64,000 nucleotides of DNA, taken from the NCBI GenBank assembly GCA_032717465.1, contig JAVRFU010003718.1, positions 3,522,445-3,586,444 of the forward strand, in the 5' to 3' direction. The notes under the pieces are model-generated. The model had not been told where the DNA came from and did no database searches. It saw nothing but the letters and a program-made list of their open reading frames with translations. Origin of the DNA: Coenobita brevimanus (lineage: Eukaryota > Arthropoda > Malacostraca > Decapoda > Coenobitidae). This document shows positions 31,755-43,135 of this stretch, one piece after another (within the stretch, counting starts at the first letter, position 1; each line of letters begins with the position of its first letter). Made by a program: the position numbers and the translations under genes.

Positions 31755-34700
31755 TATCTATCTATCTATAGCCCGACGCCCTAATCCCGCAAAGGGTGGC
31801 CACAGACAAAACGCCTCCAAGTCACTCTGTCACCCACCATTTGACTCCCCTCCCCCCAACTCACCCCCCCCTCCCTCATATACCTCTCAACTCCATCCCT
31901 CCACCTCATCCTCGGTCTACCCCTCCCTCTCCCTCCCTCCACCTCACCTACATACACCCTTTTAGTCAGTCTTTCATTCTCCATTCTCTCCACATGTCCA
32001 AACCACCTCAGTGTATTTCTCCTAATCTTTTCAACCACATCCACATCTACCCCACAACGTTCCTTCACTTCTTCATTCATGAACCTGTCCCTCCACGTCA
32101 CTCCACATGCTCCTCTCAAGTAACTCATTTCCACTGCTCTCACTCTTGACTTGTTCCCCTTTTGCAAGGTCCACGCCTCGCTTCCATACGTCAGGGTAGG
32201 GATCACAATACCATCATGCAGTGACTTCTTAACTTCCATACTCACCTCCATATTTCTCATCACTGCTTTCAGTGTACCAACAACCTGCCTTCCCTGCTGT
32301 ACCCTTTCACGTACTTCATCCCCCAAAGTTCCATCCTTACTCATCACACTACCCAAGTACTTGAATGCACTCACATTCTCCATATCCTCACCATCCAACC
32401 TCACTGCACACTCTGTGACTTCATTCCTCTCAAACACCATAACTTTACTTTTGTTTACATTAACTTTCAGATTCCTCCTCCTACACACTGTCCCAAATTC
32501 ATTCACCAAACATTGCAACTCCCATTCATCTTCACTCAACAATACTGTATAATCAGCAAACAGCAACACCGGAAGCTTCCAAATCTCACCCTCATTCATT
32601 AGGGCCACCCCCACATCCACTGCCCTACCTTGCACCTCCTTTACAACCCCATCCATATATATATTAAACAGCCATGGAGACATCACACACCCCTGTTTCA
32701 GTCCCACATTCAGATCAAAGAACTCACTCAGCTCACCATCCACTCGCACCGTAGCCCTAGCTCCCTCGTACATACTCTTCACAGCACTCAACAATTTCCC
32801 CTCCACTCCATATATTCTTAATACCTTCCACATACCTTGCCTATCTATTCTGTCATAAGCTTTCTCCTAGTCCATGAAGGCAGTATACACTTTCCTTCCC
32901 TTCTCTAGATACTTCTCCACTAAACATCTTAGAACAAATATCTGATCTACACACCCTTTTCCCTTCCTAAATCCCCCTTCTTCTTCTCCAACTAGCTCCT
33001 CTGTCATATGCCTAACCCTATCAATGAGTATTCTACCATATATTTTACCAGTCACACTAAGAAGGCAAATACCCCTATGGTTACCACATACTTCTCTCTC
33101 CCCTTTTCCTTTGTACAGAGGAACAATTATACCTAATTTCCAGTCCTCTGGAACCCTTCCCTCTTCCCAAGCCAATCTACACAACTTCCATATCCACTCC
33201 ACAACAATCTCACCCCCATACCTAAGTATTTCACCACACACTCCATCAATTCCTGAGGCCTTTCCCAACTTAATCTTCTTCATCGCTTCCAATACTTCCG
33301 ACCTACTGATCTCTTCCTCCCTCCTCTCATCTCTTCTTCTCCCAGCCATTCCCCAACCACTTATACTCACACTGCTCTCACTCTCTACATTCAACAAATC
33401 CTCAAAGTGCTCCTTCCATCTCCTCAATTTCTCTCTCTTCTCCACCAACAATCTATTATTCCTATCTTTCACTTCTCTACTATTTCCCCTTTCACACTGC
33501 CTTACTTTCTTTACCTCCTTCCAAAACAATTTCTTACTCTCCCTCCATTTCACACTCAGATTCCTCCCAAACTCTTCATCCACTTTCTTCTTACTCTCCT
33601 TCACCAGTCTCTTAACCTCCCTTCTCCTGCCCACATATACCTCTCTCTTCTCTCTCTCATCTTCTCCCCTACCTCTACTCGCCAACCATTCACCATATGC
33701 CTTCTTCTTTTGTTCCACAGCTCATTTCACCTCATCATTTCACCATGCTGTCCCTTGCACACCCTTGCATCTCCTCCTCACTCCACAAACCGCCTCACAC
33801 GCTGCGCTTATCTCTTCCGTGAATATCTTACATACATCTTCCACCCCTTACATCTGCTCTAGCTCATATCTTCCCAATCTTTCTTCCACTATGCTCTTAT
33901 ATGCTGTCATTTTCTCACTATCTTGCAATTTCTCCACTCTTCTCACAGGAGCTGCTTCCTCCTGTCTTCCCCTTCGTCTCCTCAACCGCTTTCTTTGCAG
34001 CTCTACCTTGGCCATCACTAAGTGATGGTCCGAGACTCCATTCCCCCACCCTCTCCACACCCTTGCATCCAACACTTGTCTTCTCATTCGCTCATCCACA
34101 CACACGTAGTCTATCATTGCCTTTCGTTCAACAAGTTCACCATCCATCCTCCTCATTACTCTCCATGTATACCGGTGGATCATCTTATGACGAAAGTAGG
34201 TGTTGGCTATTGCCAACCCCTTACCAGCACAGATGTCCACCAAAGCACTACCATTCCCATCTACTTCAGCTGGCACACCCCACTGACCAACCACTTCATC
34301 CACTCGTACATTCCCAACTTTGCCATTCATGTCTCCAATCAACAGCACTCTCTCGCTCCTCTCAAACTTGTCCATACATGCTTCTACTCTCGCCCAAAAC
34401 TCATCTTTCACTCTTGCCACTCGATCCTCTGTTGGAGCATACACACATACAATCGCCCATGCTTGTATACCTACTTTCATCCTCACCCATACAATCCTTG
34501 CACCCACTGTTCCATACTCTCTTATATTCTCCTTCCACTTCTTGCTTATCATCAGACATACTCCCTCTCTTGCCCTCTCATTCTCACCGACTCCCGCACA
34601 TATACCTACACCGTATTCCCATTCTCTCATCCTTTCACCTTCCCATTTAGTTTCAGTCAATCCACATATATCCACTTTTGCATCCTCAAGCACCTGGACA

Positions 34701-34945
34701 ATCTCTCTCTCTTTCACTTCATCATTCACTCCTCTCACATTCCATGTTCCCACCCTCAGAATGTCCTTTGACCGTTCCTTATTTGTCAAAGTATGGTCGG
34801 TCCGGGTCTGAGGCGCTTTATTTGCTTTTTTAGTTAGTTCTTTTTACGGGGTGGGGCACTAACCCACCACCAACCCTTTTAGTCGCCTCGTACGACAAGC
34901 AGGGATACTGGGGGAGTATTCTTGAAACCCCCTACCCCCAGGGGG
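31755..34945 (-). mobile_element. LINE-B4, full length, few lesions
   Basis: A minus-strand full-length copy with tail at 31755 and G-rich 5' end at 34945. It sits in C3 with a 7 bp target duplication: AGACAAC (31748-31754) and AGAGAAC (34947-34953), one change apart. From 34789 to 31781 a single frame of about 1003 codons can be followed; all visible lesions are stops in that frame (near 33847, in the 33719-33760 stretch and near 32866). Motifs run TWNVRG, TETKWEG, VYAPTED, LIGDMNGKVG, VSDHHLVMAKV, then RT and the C-terminal region. Confidence 0.95.
31781..34789 (-). pseudogene. LINE-B4 EN-RT polyprotein with in-frame stops
   Basis: The protein has an N-terminal EEP-type endonuclease (residues about 10-240: GTWNVRGVND, LTETKWEG, IVCVYAPTED, LIGDMNGKVGN, KMIHRYTWRVMRR, IDYVCVDERMRR, VSDHHLVMAKVE), a linker, then RT (about residues 480-800: KASGIDGVCGEIL, WKLGIIVPLYKGKGERE, RGICLLSVTGKIYGRI, GFRKGKGCVDQIF, LKQGCVMSPWLF). 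The catalytic block reads LLFADYTVLLSEDE, so the second aspartate of FADD is Y here, a disabling change. The C-terminus has HVERMENERLTKRVYVG and GRGRPRMRWRDG. Single-ORF layout and microsatellite tail fit the RTE group. Confidence 0.9.
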
Positions 34946-36418
34946 TAGAGAACAACTGGCGGATAAATTTCACAGTTTAATCGTATGCTCACTGGAAGAG
35001 GGGAAAGTGCAACAAGAATGGAAGAGGGCAAATGTGGTACCAATTTACAAGGGAGGAAACAGGGAAGAACCCCTGAATTATAGACCAGTGTCTCTAACCA
35101 GCATGGTAGCAAAATTGTGTGAGAGAATCCTGAAAGACAGATGGATAAAATATCTGGAAGAGATTAATATTTTAGCTGAATGTCAGTTTGGATTCAGAAG
35201 TGGAAGGTCATGTGTTTCTAACTTGTTGAGCTTTTACTCAAGAGCGATTGATGTGGTACAGGAGAGAGATGGTTGGGTGGATTGTGTGTACTTAGACTTA
35301 GAGAAGGCCTTTGACAAGGTACCTCATAAGAGACTAATGTGGAAACTAGATTATATAGGAGGACCGAAGGGGAAACTTCTGGAATGGATGAGAGACTTTT
35401 TGAGAGACAGACAAATGAGGACAATAATTAAGGATAGGATGTCTGGATGGAGGGAAGTAACAAGTGGAGTCCCTCAAGGCTCGGTGTTGGCGCCAGTAAT
35501 GTTCCTGATTTACGTAAATGATATGGTAGATGGAGTGAACAGTTATGCAAGTCTGTTTGATGATGATGTAAAGATCTTGAGGAAGGTAGAGGTTGAGGAG
35601 GACTGTAAAATACTGCAGGAGGATTTGGATAGGATACACAATTGGAGCAGGACGTGGGAAATGAAATTTAATGTAAAGAAATGTAAAATATTGGAAATGG
35701 GTAAAAGTACCAGGAGACCATCACTGAATTATTTGTTGGGTAATGAATTAATCACAAAAAGGAGAGAAGAGAAAGATTTGGGAGTGCTGGTCCAAGACAG
35801 TTTGTCACCAGAAAAGCACATTAACAAGATAGTTGGAGAGACTTATAAACTCTTGACTAACATAAGAGTAGCATTTCATTATACGGATGAGGAGAGGATG
35901 AAAAAATTGATAGTGGCCATGATCCGCCCCAGGTTAGAATATGCAGCGGTAGTGTGGTCCCCACACAAAAAGAATGATATAAACAAGATTGAGAAAATAC
36001 AAAGAACAGCAACCAAGATGGTCCCCAGTCTGACAGACCTGTCATACAGAGAGAGGCTGGAAAAACTGGATTTGCCTTCCTTAGAGGAAAGGAGAAAGAG
36101 GGGAGACATGATTGCAGTGTTCAAGACCATGGTGGAAGTAGATAAAATTGACAAAGAAGATCTGTTTGTATGAGATAAGAGAGCAACAAGAGGACACGGA
36201 ATGAAATTGAAAAAGTCAAGCTGCTTGAAGGATATCAAGAAATATAGCTTTCCTTACAGAAGTATAGACTTATGGAATAGCCTGGACAAAGAGATCGTCC
36301 AGTCTAAAAACTTAAACGAGTTTAAAGCTAAATCTGACTTATTGAGAAACAGCGACGGAAACCCATGAGCATAGTACATTCCGTGTAAATCACAATTAGG
36401 TATATTAGGTAAATACTT
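34946..36418 (+). mobile_element. C3 part 2: CR1-type RT and 3' end
   Basis: Continuation of C3 after LINE-B4. The RT domain is followed by the conserved end GHGMKLKKSSCLKDIKKYSF and YRSIDLWNSLDKEIVQ, a stop, and the tail CACAATTAGGTATATTAGGTAAATAC. The same module is present from 62846 in block II. Clade assignment (CR1 versus neighbouring Jockey-group clades) is not certain. Confidence 0.88.
34953..36173 (+). CDS. C3 reverse transcriptase, open frame with FDDD motif
   Basis: The frame is open from the LINE-B4 junction to 36173 (about 407 codons): VPIYKGGNREEPLNYRPVSL, CQFGFRSGRSCVSNLLSF, VYLDLEKAFDKVPHKRL, SGVPQGSVLAPVMFLIYVND, YASLFDDDVKI, MKFNVKKCKILEMG, KDLGVLVQDSLSPEKHI, RPRLEYAAVVWSPHKK. 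These are RT blocks in canonical order. The catalytic F-A-D-D reads F-D-D-D, while the sister copy near 63461 has FADD. A W-to-stop change (TGG to TGA at 36171-36173) cuts off the last 60 or so residues. It is a fragment of a split element and is not expected to act. Confidence 0.88.
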   Translation, partial: QLADKFHSLIVCSLEEGKVQQEWKRANVVPIYKGGNREEPLNYRPVSLTSMVAKLCERILKDRWIKYLEEINILAECQFGFRSGRSCVSNLLSFYSRAIDVVQERDGWVDCVYLDLEKAFDKVPHKRLMWKLDYIGGPKGKLLEWMRDFLRDRQMRTIIKDRMSGWREVTSGVPQGSVLAPVMFLIYVNDMVDGVNSYASLFDDDVKILRKVEVEEDCKILQEDLDRIHNWSRTWEMKFNVKKCKILEMGKSTRRPSLNYLLGNELITKRREEKDLGVLVQDSLSPEKHINKIVGETYKLLTNIRVAFHYTDEERMKKLIVAMIRPRLEYAAVVWSPHKKNDINKIEKIQRTATKMVPSLTDLSYRERLEKLDLPSLEERRKRGDMIAVFKTMVEVDKIDKEDLFV

Positions 36419-36567
36419 AAATATTTGGAACGACTTAGACAAAGAGGTGGTGCATGAGAAAAACATTCATGTGTGTAAAGGTAGACTTGATAAATGTGGA
36501 TATGGAGACAGGACAACATGAGCATTGCTCAATTCTGTATACTACAAATAGGTAAATACAAATAGGT

Positions 36568-36570
<3 letters not shown>
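36419..36570 (+). mobile_element. C4: short CR1-type 3' remnant
   Basis: Reads IWNDLDKEVVHEKNIHVCKG and GDRTT, followed by the tail ACAAATAGGTAAATACAAATAGG. It is a 5'-truncated copy of a related family placed directly after the C3 tail. Confidence 0.75.

Positions 36571-36599
<29 letters not shown>
36571..36599. repeat. (AC)n microsatellite
   Basis: About 14 AC repeats directly between the C4 tail and the start of C5. A shorter run, 38013-38032, follows the C5 tail. Both lie next to AGGTAA-type LINE tails. Confidence 0.95.
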
Positions 36600-36601
<2 letters not shown>

Positions 36602-37969
36602 GATATTTGGAAAAAAGCAAATATAGTCCCCTTATTCAAGAAAGGAAATAGAAAAAATCCTCTCAACTACCGACCAGTATCACTGACTAGTGTTGTAAGC
36701 AAGGTATTAGAAAAACTTATAAGAAAAGCTTGGGTAAATCATCTAGAAAAACACAGTATGATAACAGAAAGACAGTTTGGTTTCAGAAAAGGAAAATCAT
36801 GTGTTACTAATCTGTTGAGCTACTATGACAGAGTAACAAACACAATACAGGAAAGGGAAGGATGGGTGGACAGTATCTATTTAGATTTCAAGAAAGCTTT
36901 TGACACAGTACCACACCAAAGACTTTTATGGAAGGTGTACCATCAAGGAGGAATTCGAGGCAAACTGTTTTGTTGGATGCAAGACTTTCTCATAAAAAGA
37001 GAAATGAGGACAGTACTAAGAGGAAACTACTCATCATGGAAAGAAGTGACTAGTGGAGTACCACAGGGTTCGGTGCTGGCACCAATCATGTTTTTAGTGT
37101 GCATGAATGATATAAACCGTAACACTGGAAATGAGAGCTATCTGAATATGTTTGCAGATGATGCAAAAATACAAAGGAGAATTACTAGCACAGACTCTTG
37201 TAGGGAGCTACAAGAAGAATTAAATAAACTTCATGAATGGAGTAGTACATGGCAAATGGAATTCAATGTGGACAAGTGTCATGTAATCAAGTTTGGTAAA
37301 AGTGGAAAAAGACCTGATTGGGATTATAAGTTAGGAAATAAAACCCTATACACATCAGAAAGAGAGAAAGACCTAGGTGTGATTATCAATAACAGACTAT
37401 CTCCGGCTGACCACATCAGCGAGAAGGTACGGAACATGTATACACTGCTTGCAAATATGAGAATAGCATTCACATACATAAATGAAGACATGCTAAAAAG
37501 GATAATAACATCATTCATTAGACCAACCCTTGAATATGCATCAGTAGTCTGGAGTCCTCATCTCAAAAAGCATATAGACAAGATTGAAAAAGTTCAAAGG
37601 GCCGCTACAAGATGGATACCAAGCTTAAGGGACCTAAGCTATGAAGAAAGACTAAATAAACTGAATCTACCAACACTACAGGAGAGAAGGAAAAGAGGTG
37701 ACATGATAATGCTATATAAGTGCATATCAGGAAAGGAGAAAATAGACATAAATGATTACTTAACATATGGAGAAGCATCAGCAAGAGGACACTGCAAAAA
37801 ACTGCATAAGAAGAGAGGTGATAAAGACGTAAGGAAATTCAGTTTCCCAAACAGAGCAATTGATCAATGGAATGCACTACCGAATGAAACAGTGTGTGCC
37901 AAAACAATTCACAAAATTAAGGATATGTACGATAAATATGGTCTAAGACACGGGACAATACGAGCTTGA
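36599..37969 (+). CDS. C5 reverse transcriptase, intact to its natural end
   Basis: A continuous frame of about 456 codons. Blocks: NPLNYRPVSLTSVVSKVLEK, QFGFRKGKSCVTNLLSYY, IYLDFKKAFDTVPHQRLL, SGVPQGSVLAPIMFLVCMND, YLNMFADDAKIQ (both catalytic aspartates present), MEFNVDKCHVIKFGKSG, KDLGVIINNRLSPADHI, RPTLEYASVVWSP, RAATRWIPSLRDLSYEERL, RGHCKKLHKKRGDKDVRKFS and the end RHGTIRA. The endonuclease and ORF1 are missing, so it could not move alone. It is the least damaged RT in the window; whether it is transcribed is unknown. Confidence 0.9.
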
Positions 37970-38012
37970 CTCATTCCTGTAAAGATACAATTAGGTAAGA
38001 ACAATTAGGTAA
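36599..38012 (+). mobile_element. C5: CR1-type LINE, 5'-truncated
   Basis: A 5'-truncated copy that starts within the RT N-terminus (PDIWKKANIVPLFKKGN) and ends with the tail ACAATTAGGTAAGAACAATT AGG, then (AC)n. The protein is about 60% like C3 by eye and belongs to another family of the same group. Confidence 0.88.
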
Positions 38013-38032
38013 GAACACACACACACACACAG

Positions 38033-40101
38033 GAAGTAGAGGCAGTCAAACTCCTCCCAGTAATAAAAAAAATTTATTTTACTTGGTTTGATATGGAAGA
38101 AACAGAATTTACTGATAAATTAGGATGGAGAAGAATTCTGGAGGATTCGTGTATCGTGGAAGGGCTGCTGAAGAGAGTGGAAAAAGTGAAAAATGTGGCA
38201 AGTGAGCTAAGGGTTGAAAATATTGAATTACAGCAAAAGTTTGAATCAAATGAGAAGAAAATGTGATTATTTCTGGTCTCAAGACAAAAACCAGATTTTG
38301 AAAGAAAAATGTGAAACTTTAAGTGAGATGATATAAGAAAATGAAAATGTTAAGGAAACTGTCGAAGATGTCAAAGGACTGCATAAGGACTGGAAGAAAG
38401 AAAAGGAGGATGTGAAAGTGAACTTCAGGCACATACTGGAAAACCGGCTGAAGGAAAAGGTAGTAAGTATTATAAAAGAAATGGGAAATCTGGTAGGGGA
38501 AACAGATGACAAGAAAAAAAGTGAGTTGTTTTGGGGGTTTACAAGGATTTAATGCCAGTCCGTCACATCAGAGAGAAGCAGAAAAAAATGGTGGCCAATA
38601 AGATAATAATGGAAGTTCAAGAGACAGACATAGCACTGGATGAAGAAACTGAAGAGGTTTGCAGGTTAGGAAACTATGGACAAGGTGAGAGACCCATAAA
38701 AATCAAATTCAGGTCACAGAAGCTGCCTAAGAAGTTATTGCAGTCATGAAAACTGGCCAAGAAAGAGGAGTTTAGGAAAATCTGGATCAGGAAAGATATG
38801 AATGAGGAAGAAAGAGCCAAAACAAGTGAATTAAACAAAAGAAAACAAGGAAAAAAACAATAAGAACAGAGCAGAAGAAGAAAAAATTCTGCTGAAGAGT
38901 TTGGATCTACAGCTGAGGAAGTGGTACACGAACGTAGCCGGGGGAGAAGCAAGGGTAGAAAATTTCATACACATATGTTAGTGGGTTGATACCTTCACTT
39001 GAAGTGATTAAAGACTGCCTGAGGGTAAACAAACAGACATTATGGGATTGGTGGAGACCAAACTGAATGACACAGATGTCACAGGAATTAGTGAAGGACA
39101 CTACAATGTATGAAACAGAGGCAGACTTGGAAAGAGGGGAGGTGGAGTAATGATACAGGTGAGGAAACACATGGTTGTGGACAAGGCTGAAAAGGGTGAG
39201 GGTATGGCAGAGGTGCTGAAAATGGTGATCTAAAGTAATGGTGGAAAAAGGGACCTTGCAGTGACCTATATTGCACCCAAGACCAAAGCATGGACTAAGG
39301 GAGCATATGAAGAAATGCTTAGTGACATCAATGAATGCTTGGAAAGATACATAAGCAGAAGTAGTGACACAGCAGTGATGGGAGATTTTAACTATAAAGA
39401 CGTTGGCTGGGAAGACCGGTACACAGAAGGTGGAGTTGTGGGGACGCGAAATGTTAAGTATAGTAATGAGGAAAGTCATGACTGTGGATCAGAGAGAATA
39501 CGAGAATCAAAGGAAATGAAGAACCTTCTCGACTGGATCTACTACTAAAAAGGAAAAAAGGATATTACTGACGATCTGATATACAATTGCCCATTAGGAA
39601 AAAGTGACCACATCCTCATTGCGTACATAACAAAAGATGAATGAGACGCAGCAAGATCAGAATCATATAGAAATGAACGATACAATTATGGTAAGGCTGA
39701 TTTCGACAAGCTTAGAAAATACTTCAGAGAAACTAAATGGAAAAATTTCAACAAGGCAAGAGGTACTCAAGAAAAGTGGGATGAGTTTTTACGGATATAC
39801 AAGGACAGAGTTGAGAGATATATACAGGTGAAGGTCAAGGAGAGAAACAAGGAGAGAGAGATATATACAGGTGAAGGTCAAGGAGAGAAACAAGGAGTGG
39901 TTTAACAAGACATGCAAAGATGCATGAATGAAGACGGAAAAGGCTTGGAGGGGATGGAGCAGAAAGGGAGGAAACAATCTATGGGTGAAATATAAACTGG
40001 AAAAGAATGAATATGTAAGGATTCGAAGAAAAGAAAAAAGATATTATGAGAAGAGTGTAGCAGACAAATGCAAGATGAACTAAAGCTCCTCTACAGATAT
40101 G
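38033..40101 (+). mobile_element. C6: CR1-type LINE, ORF1 and endonuclease, decayed
   Basis: The first 700 bp read as a lysine/glutamate-rich coiled-coil ORF1 (LEDSCIVEGLLKRVEKVKNV, then VVSIIKEMGNLVGETDDKKK and NASPSHQREAEKNGGQ-like text) with several frame breaks. The endonuclease follows: MGLVETKLNDTDVT, GGGVMIQVRKHMVVDK, AVTYIAPKTKAWTKGAYEEM, TAVMGDFNYKDVGWEDRY, CPLGKSDHILIAY, YNYGKADFDKLRKYF. Stops are frequent. Near 39835 a 40 bp segment (GAGAGATATATACAGGTGAA) is tandemly duplicated. The copy is cut at 40101 by LINE-A4. Confidence 0.82.
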
Positions 40102-40129
40102 TCTATCTATCTATCTATTGCCAGACGCC

Positions 40130-43100
40130 TCAATCCCGTTTGGGGTGGCCACAAACAAATCGCCTCCAAGTCGCCCTGTCCCCCGCCATTTCACTGCCCT
40201 GCTCCCAACTCACACCCCCCTCTCTCATATACCTCTCCACCCCATCCCTCCATCTCATCCTCGGCCTCCTCCTCCCTCTTTCCCCCTCCACCTCACTCAC
40301 ATATACTCTCTTCGTCAGTCTTTCACCCTCCATCCTCTCCACGTGGCCAAACCACCTCAGTGTGTTCCTCATAACGCTTCCTATCACATCCACATCAACA
40401 CCACAACGCTTCTTTATATCCTCATTCGTCAGCCTGTCTCTCCACGTAACTCCACAGGCTCCTCTTAAATAACTCATTTCCACTGCTCTCACTCTTGACT
40501 TGTGTCCTTCCAACAATGTCCAAGCGTCACTTCCGTACGTTAGAGTTGGTATCACAATACTGTCATGTAGTAACTTTTTCACTTCCATGCTCACTTCCCT
40601 GTTTCTTATCAATGCTTTCAAGGAACCAGCTACCTTTCTTCCCTGCTGTACCCTTTCAAGCACTTCACCCTCCAAACCTCCATCCTTATTCATCACACTA
40701 CCCAAATACTTAAACGTACTCACATTTTCCAATTCCTCACCATCCAACCTTGCTGTACATTCACTAACTTCACCTCTCTCAAAGACCATCACTTTACTCG
40801 TCCCTACATTCACCTTTAGGTTCCGTTTCTTACACACTCTCTCAAACTCATCCACCAAGCCTTGCAGCTCCCCTTCGTCTTCACTCAACAACACAGTATC
40901 ATCTGCAAACAACAGTACAGGGAGTTTCCAAACACTATCCTCTCTCACCAGGGCCACTCCAACATCCACTACATTACCTTGTACCTCTTTTATTACCCCA
41001 TCCATGTACAGATTGAACAACCATGGAGACATGACACATCCCTGTTTCAAACCAACTTTCAAAGAGAAAAATTCACTTAGTTCACCATCCACACGCACTG
41101 CAGCCTTCGCACCATCGTACATACTCTTCACAGCATTCAACAACTTCCCATCTACTCCATATATTCTTAACACTTTCCACAATCCTTGTCTATCCACCCT
41201 GTCATATGCTTTCTCCAAATCCATGAAAGCCGCATACAACTTCTTTCCCTTCTCTAGAAACTTTTCCACTAAAGATCTAAGAATGAATATCTGATCTACA
41301 CAACCTCTTCCCTTCCTAAAGCCCCCCTGTTCTTCTCCAACTAATTTCTCTGTTCTTTACCTAACTCTGTCTATAAGTATCCTACCATACATTTTACCTA
41401 TTATACTAAGAAGACAAATGACCCAATGATTACCACACACTTCTTTTTCCCCTTTTCCTTTGTACAAGGGAATAATTATACCTGACTTCCAATCCTCCGG
41501 GACTCTACCTTCCTCCCAGGCCAATCTGCACATCTTCCACATCCATTCCACTACCATCTCTCCCCCATGCTTCAGCATTTCACCACACACTCCATCAATT
41601 CCTGGGGCTTTCCCCAATTTAACTTTCTTCATTGCTTCCACAACTTCTATCCTACTGATTTCTTCCTGTCTTCTCACCTCCCTCCTTCTCCCAGCCATTC
41701 CCCAGCCACTTATACTCGCATTACTTCCATCCTCTACGTTCAACAATTCCTTAAAGTGTTCTCTCCATCTGCTCACTTTTTCTCCCTTCTCCACTAGTAA
41801 TCTACCATTTTTATCTTTCACTCCCCTGCTAACTTCACTTCCACCCTGTCTTACTCTTTTCACTTCTCTCCAGAACATTTTCTTACAGTCCCTCCACTTT
41901 ACACTCAAATTCCTTCCAAATTCCTCATCCACTCTCTTCTTACTCTCTCTTACTAATCTTTTCACCTCTCTCTTTCTGTCCACATATAACTCTCTCTTCC
42001 GCCTCTCAACTTATTCCACGCCCCTATTTCTCATCCATTCATTGTATGCTTTCTTCTTTTGTGCCACAGCCTGTTTCACCTCTTCAGTCCACCACGCTGT
42101 TCCTTGCACCCCCCTCCGTCTTCTCTTCCTTCCACACACCACTTCACATGCTGCACATATTTCTTCTGTAAATATCTTACACACACCTTCCACGTCTCCC
42201 ATCTGCTCCAACTCATATTTGCCCAATCGTTCCTCCACTTCTCTCTTATACTCTGCCTTTTTCTCATCCTCTTGTAACCTCTCCACTCTCCTTGCAACTA
42301 CTCCTTCCTCTCGTCTTTCCCTTCTTCTATTCCTCCATCTTACTTGCATCCTAATTCTAGCCACCACCAAGTAGTGGTCAGAAAGTCCACTCCCCCAACC
42401 TCTATACACTCTTGCATACTTTACACATCTTCGCATCCTTTCATCCACATACACATAATCAATCATTGCCTTCCTTTCATTCAGTTCACCACCCACCCTT
42501 CTCATCACTCGCCATGTATACCTGTGGATCATTTTATGCCTGAAGAGGGTATTGGCTATCACCAACCCCCTCCCAGCACAAATGTCCACTAACGCACTCC
42601 CATTCTCATCTATTTCAGCAGGCACACCCCACTCACAAACTATTCCATCCACCTTCACATTACCAACTTTACCATTCATATCACCAATCAAAAACACTCT
42701 CTCATTCCTTCCAAACTTTTCCATGCACACTTCCACATTTGTCCAGAACTCTTCTCTCACTCTTCTAGCACGATCTTGCGTTGGCGCATACACACACACA
42801 ATCGCCCACATTTGTATTCCAACTTTCAACTTTACCCACACAATCTTTGACCCAACTGATCCATACTGTCTTATGCTCTTCTTCCATCTTTTACTCACAA
42901 CTATACATACTCCTTCCTTTGCCCTCTCATTCTCACCTACTCCTGAACATATACCCCATCCATACTCCCACTCTCTCACACTCTCTCCTCTCCATTTTGT
43001 TTTAGTTACTCCACATACATCCACTTTCGCACATTCAAGCACCTGGACAATCTCTCTCTCATTCACCTCATCATTCGCTCCTCTTACATTCCATGTACTC

Positions 43101-43135
43101 ATTACCAAGTCCTTTGTCCGGTCCTGGGTCGTCAT
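40130..43135 (-). pseudogene. LINE-A4 EN-RT polyprotein with two nonsense changes
   Basis: The start is taken at the ATG of MTTQDRTKDLVMSTWNVRG because the longer frame upstream has no ATG. EN motifs: TWNVRGAND, VTKTKWRGES, VCVYAPTQDRARR, LIGDMNGKVGN, IDYVYVDERMRR, LSDHYLVVARI. RT motifs: KAPGIDGVCGEMLKHGGEM, WKSGIIIPLYKGKGEKE, GFRKGRGCVDQIFILRSL, MDLEKAYDRVDRQGLWKVL, LKQGCVMSPWLF, LLFADDTVLLSEDEG. The end has RWFGHVERMEG and GRRRPRMRWRDG. Stops: glutamate to stop near 42010 and near 41358; no frameshift is needed. Length fits RTE-type single-ORF elements. Repair of two bases would be needed for a full product, so it is presently dead but young. Confidence 0.92.

Noticed and set aside
36571..36599. 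(AC)n as part of a promoter
   Set aside because: It is a simple repeat next to LINE tails; nothing downstream has a start codon or gene of its own.
37324..37518. Minus-strand frames inside the CR1-type RT
   Set aside because: Shadows of the RT reading frame with no independent support.
41460..42374. Long plus-strand frames of 250-350 codons rich in Ser, Pro, Leu and Thr opposite LINE-A and LINE-B (for example 46381-47421, 33024-34025, 40500-41294)
   Set aside because: They lie antisense to the RT/EN frame in every copy and arise from its purine-rich codon use. They have no domain and appear wherever the LINE appears.
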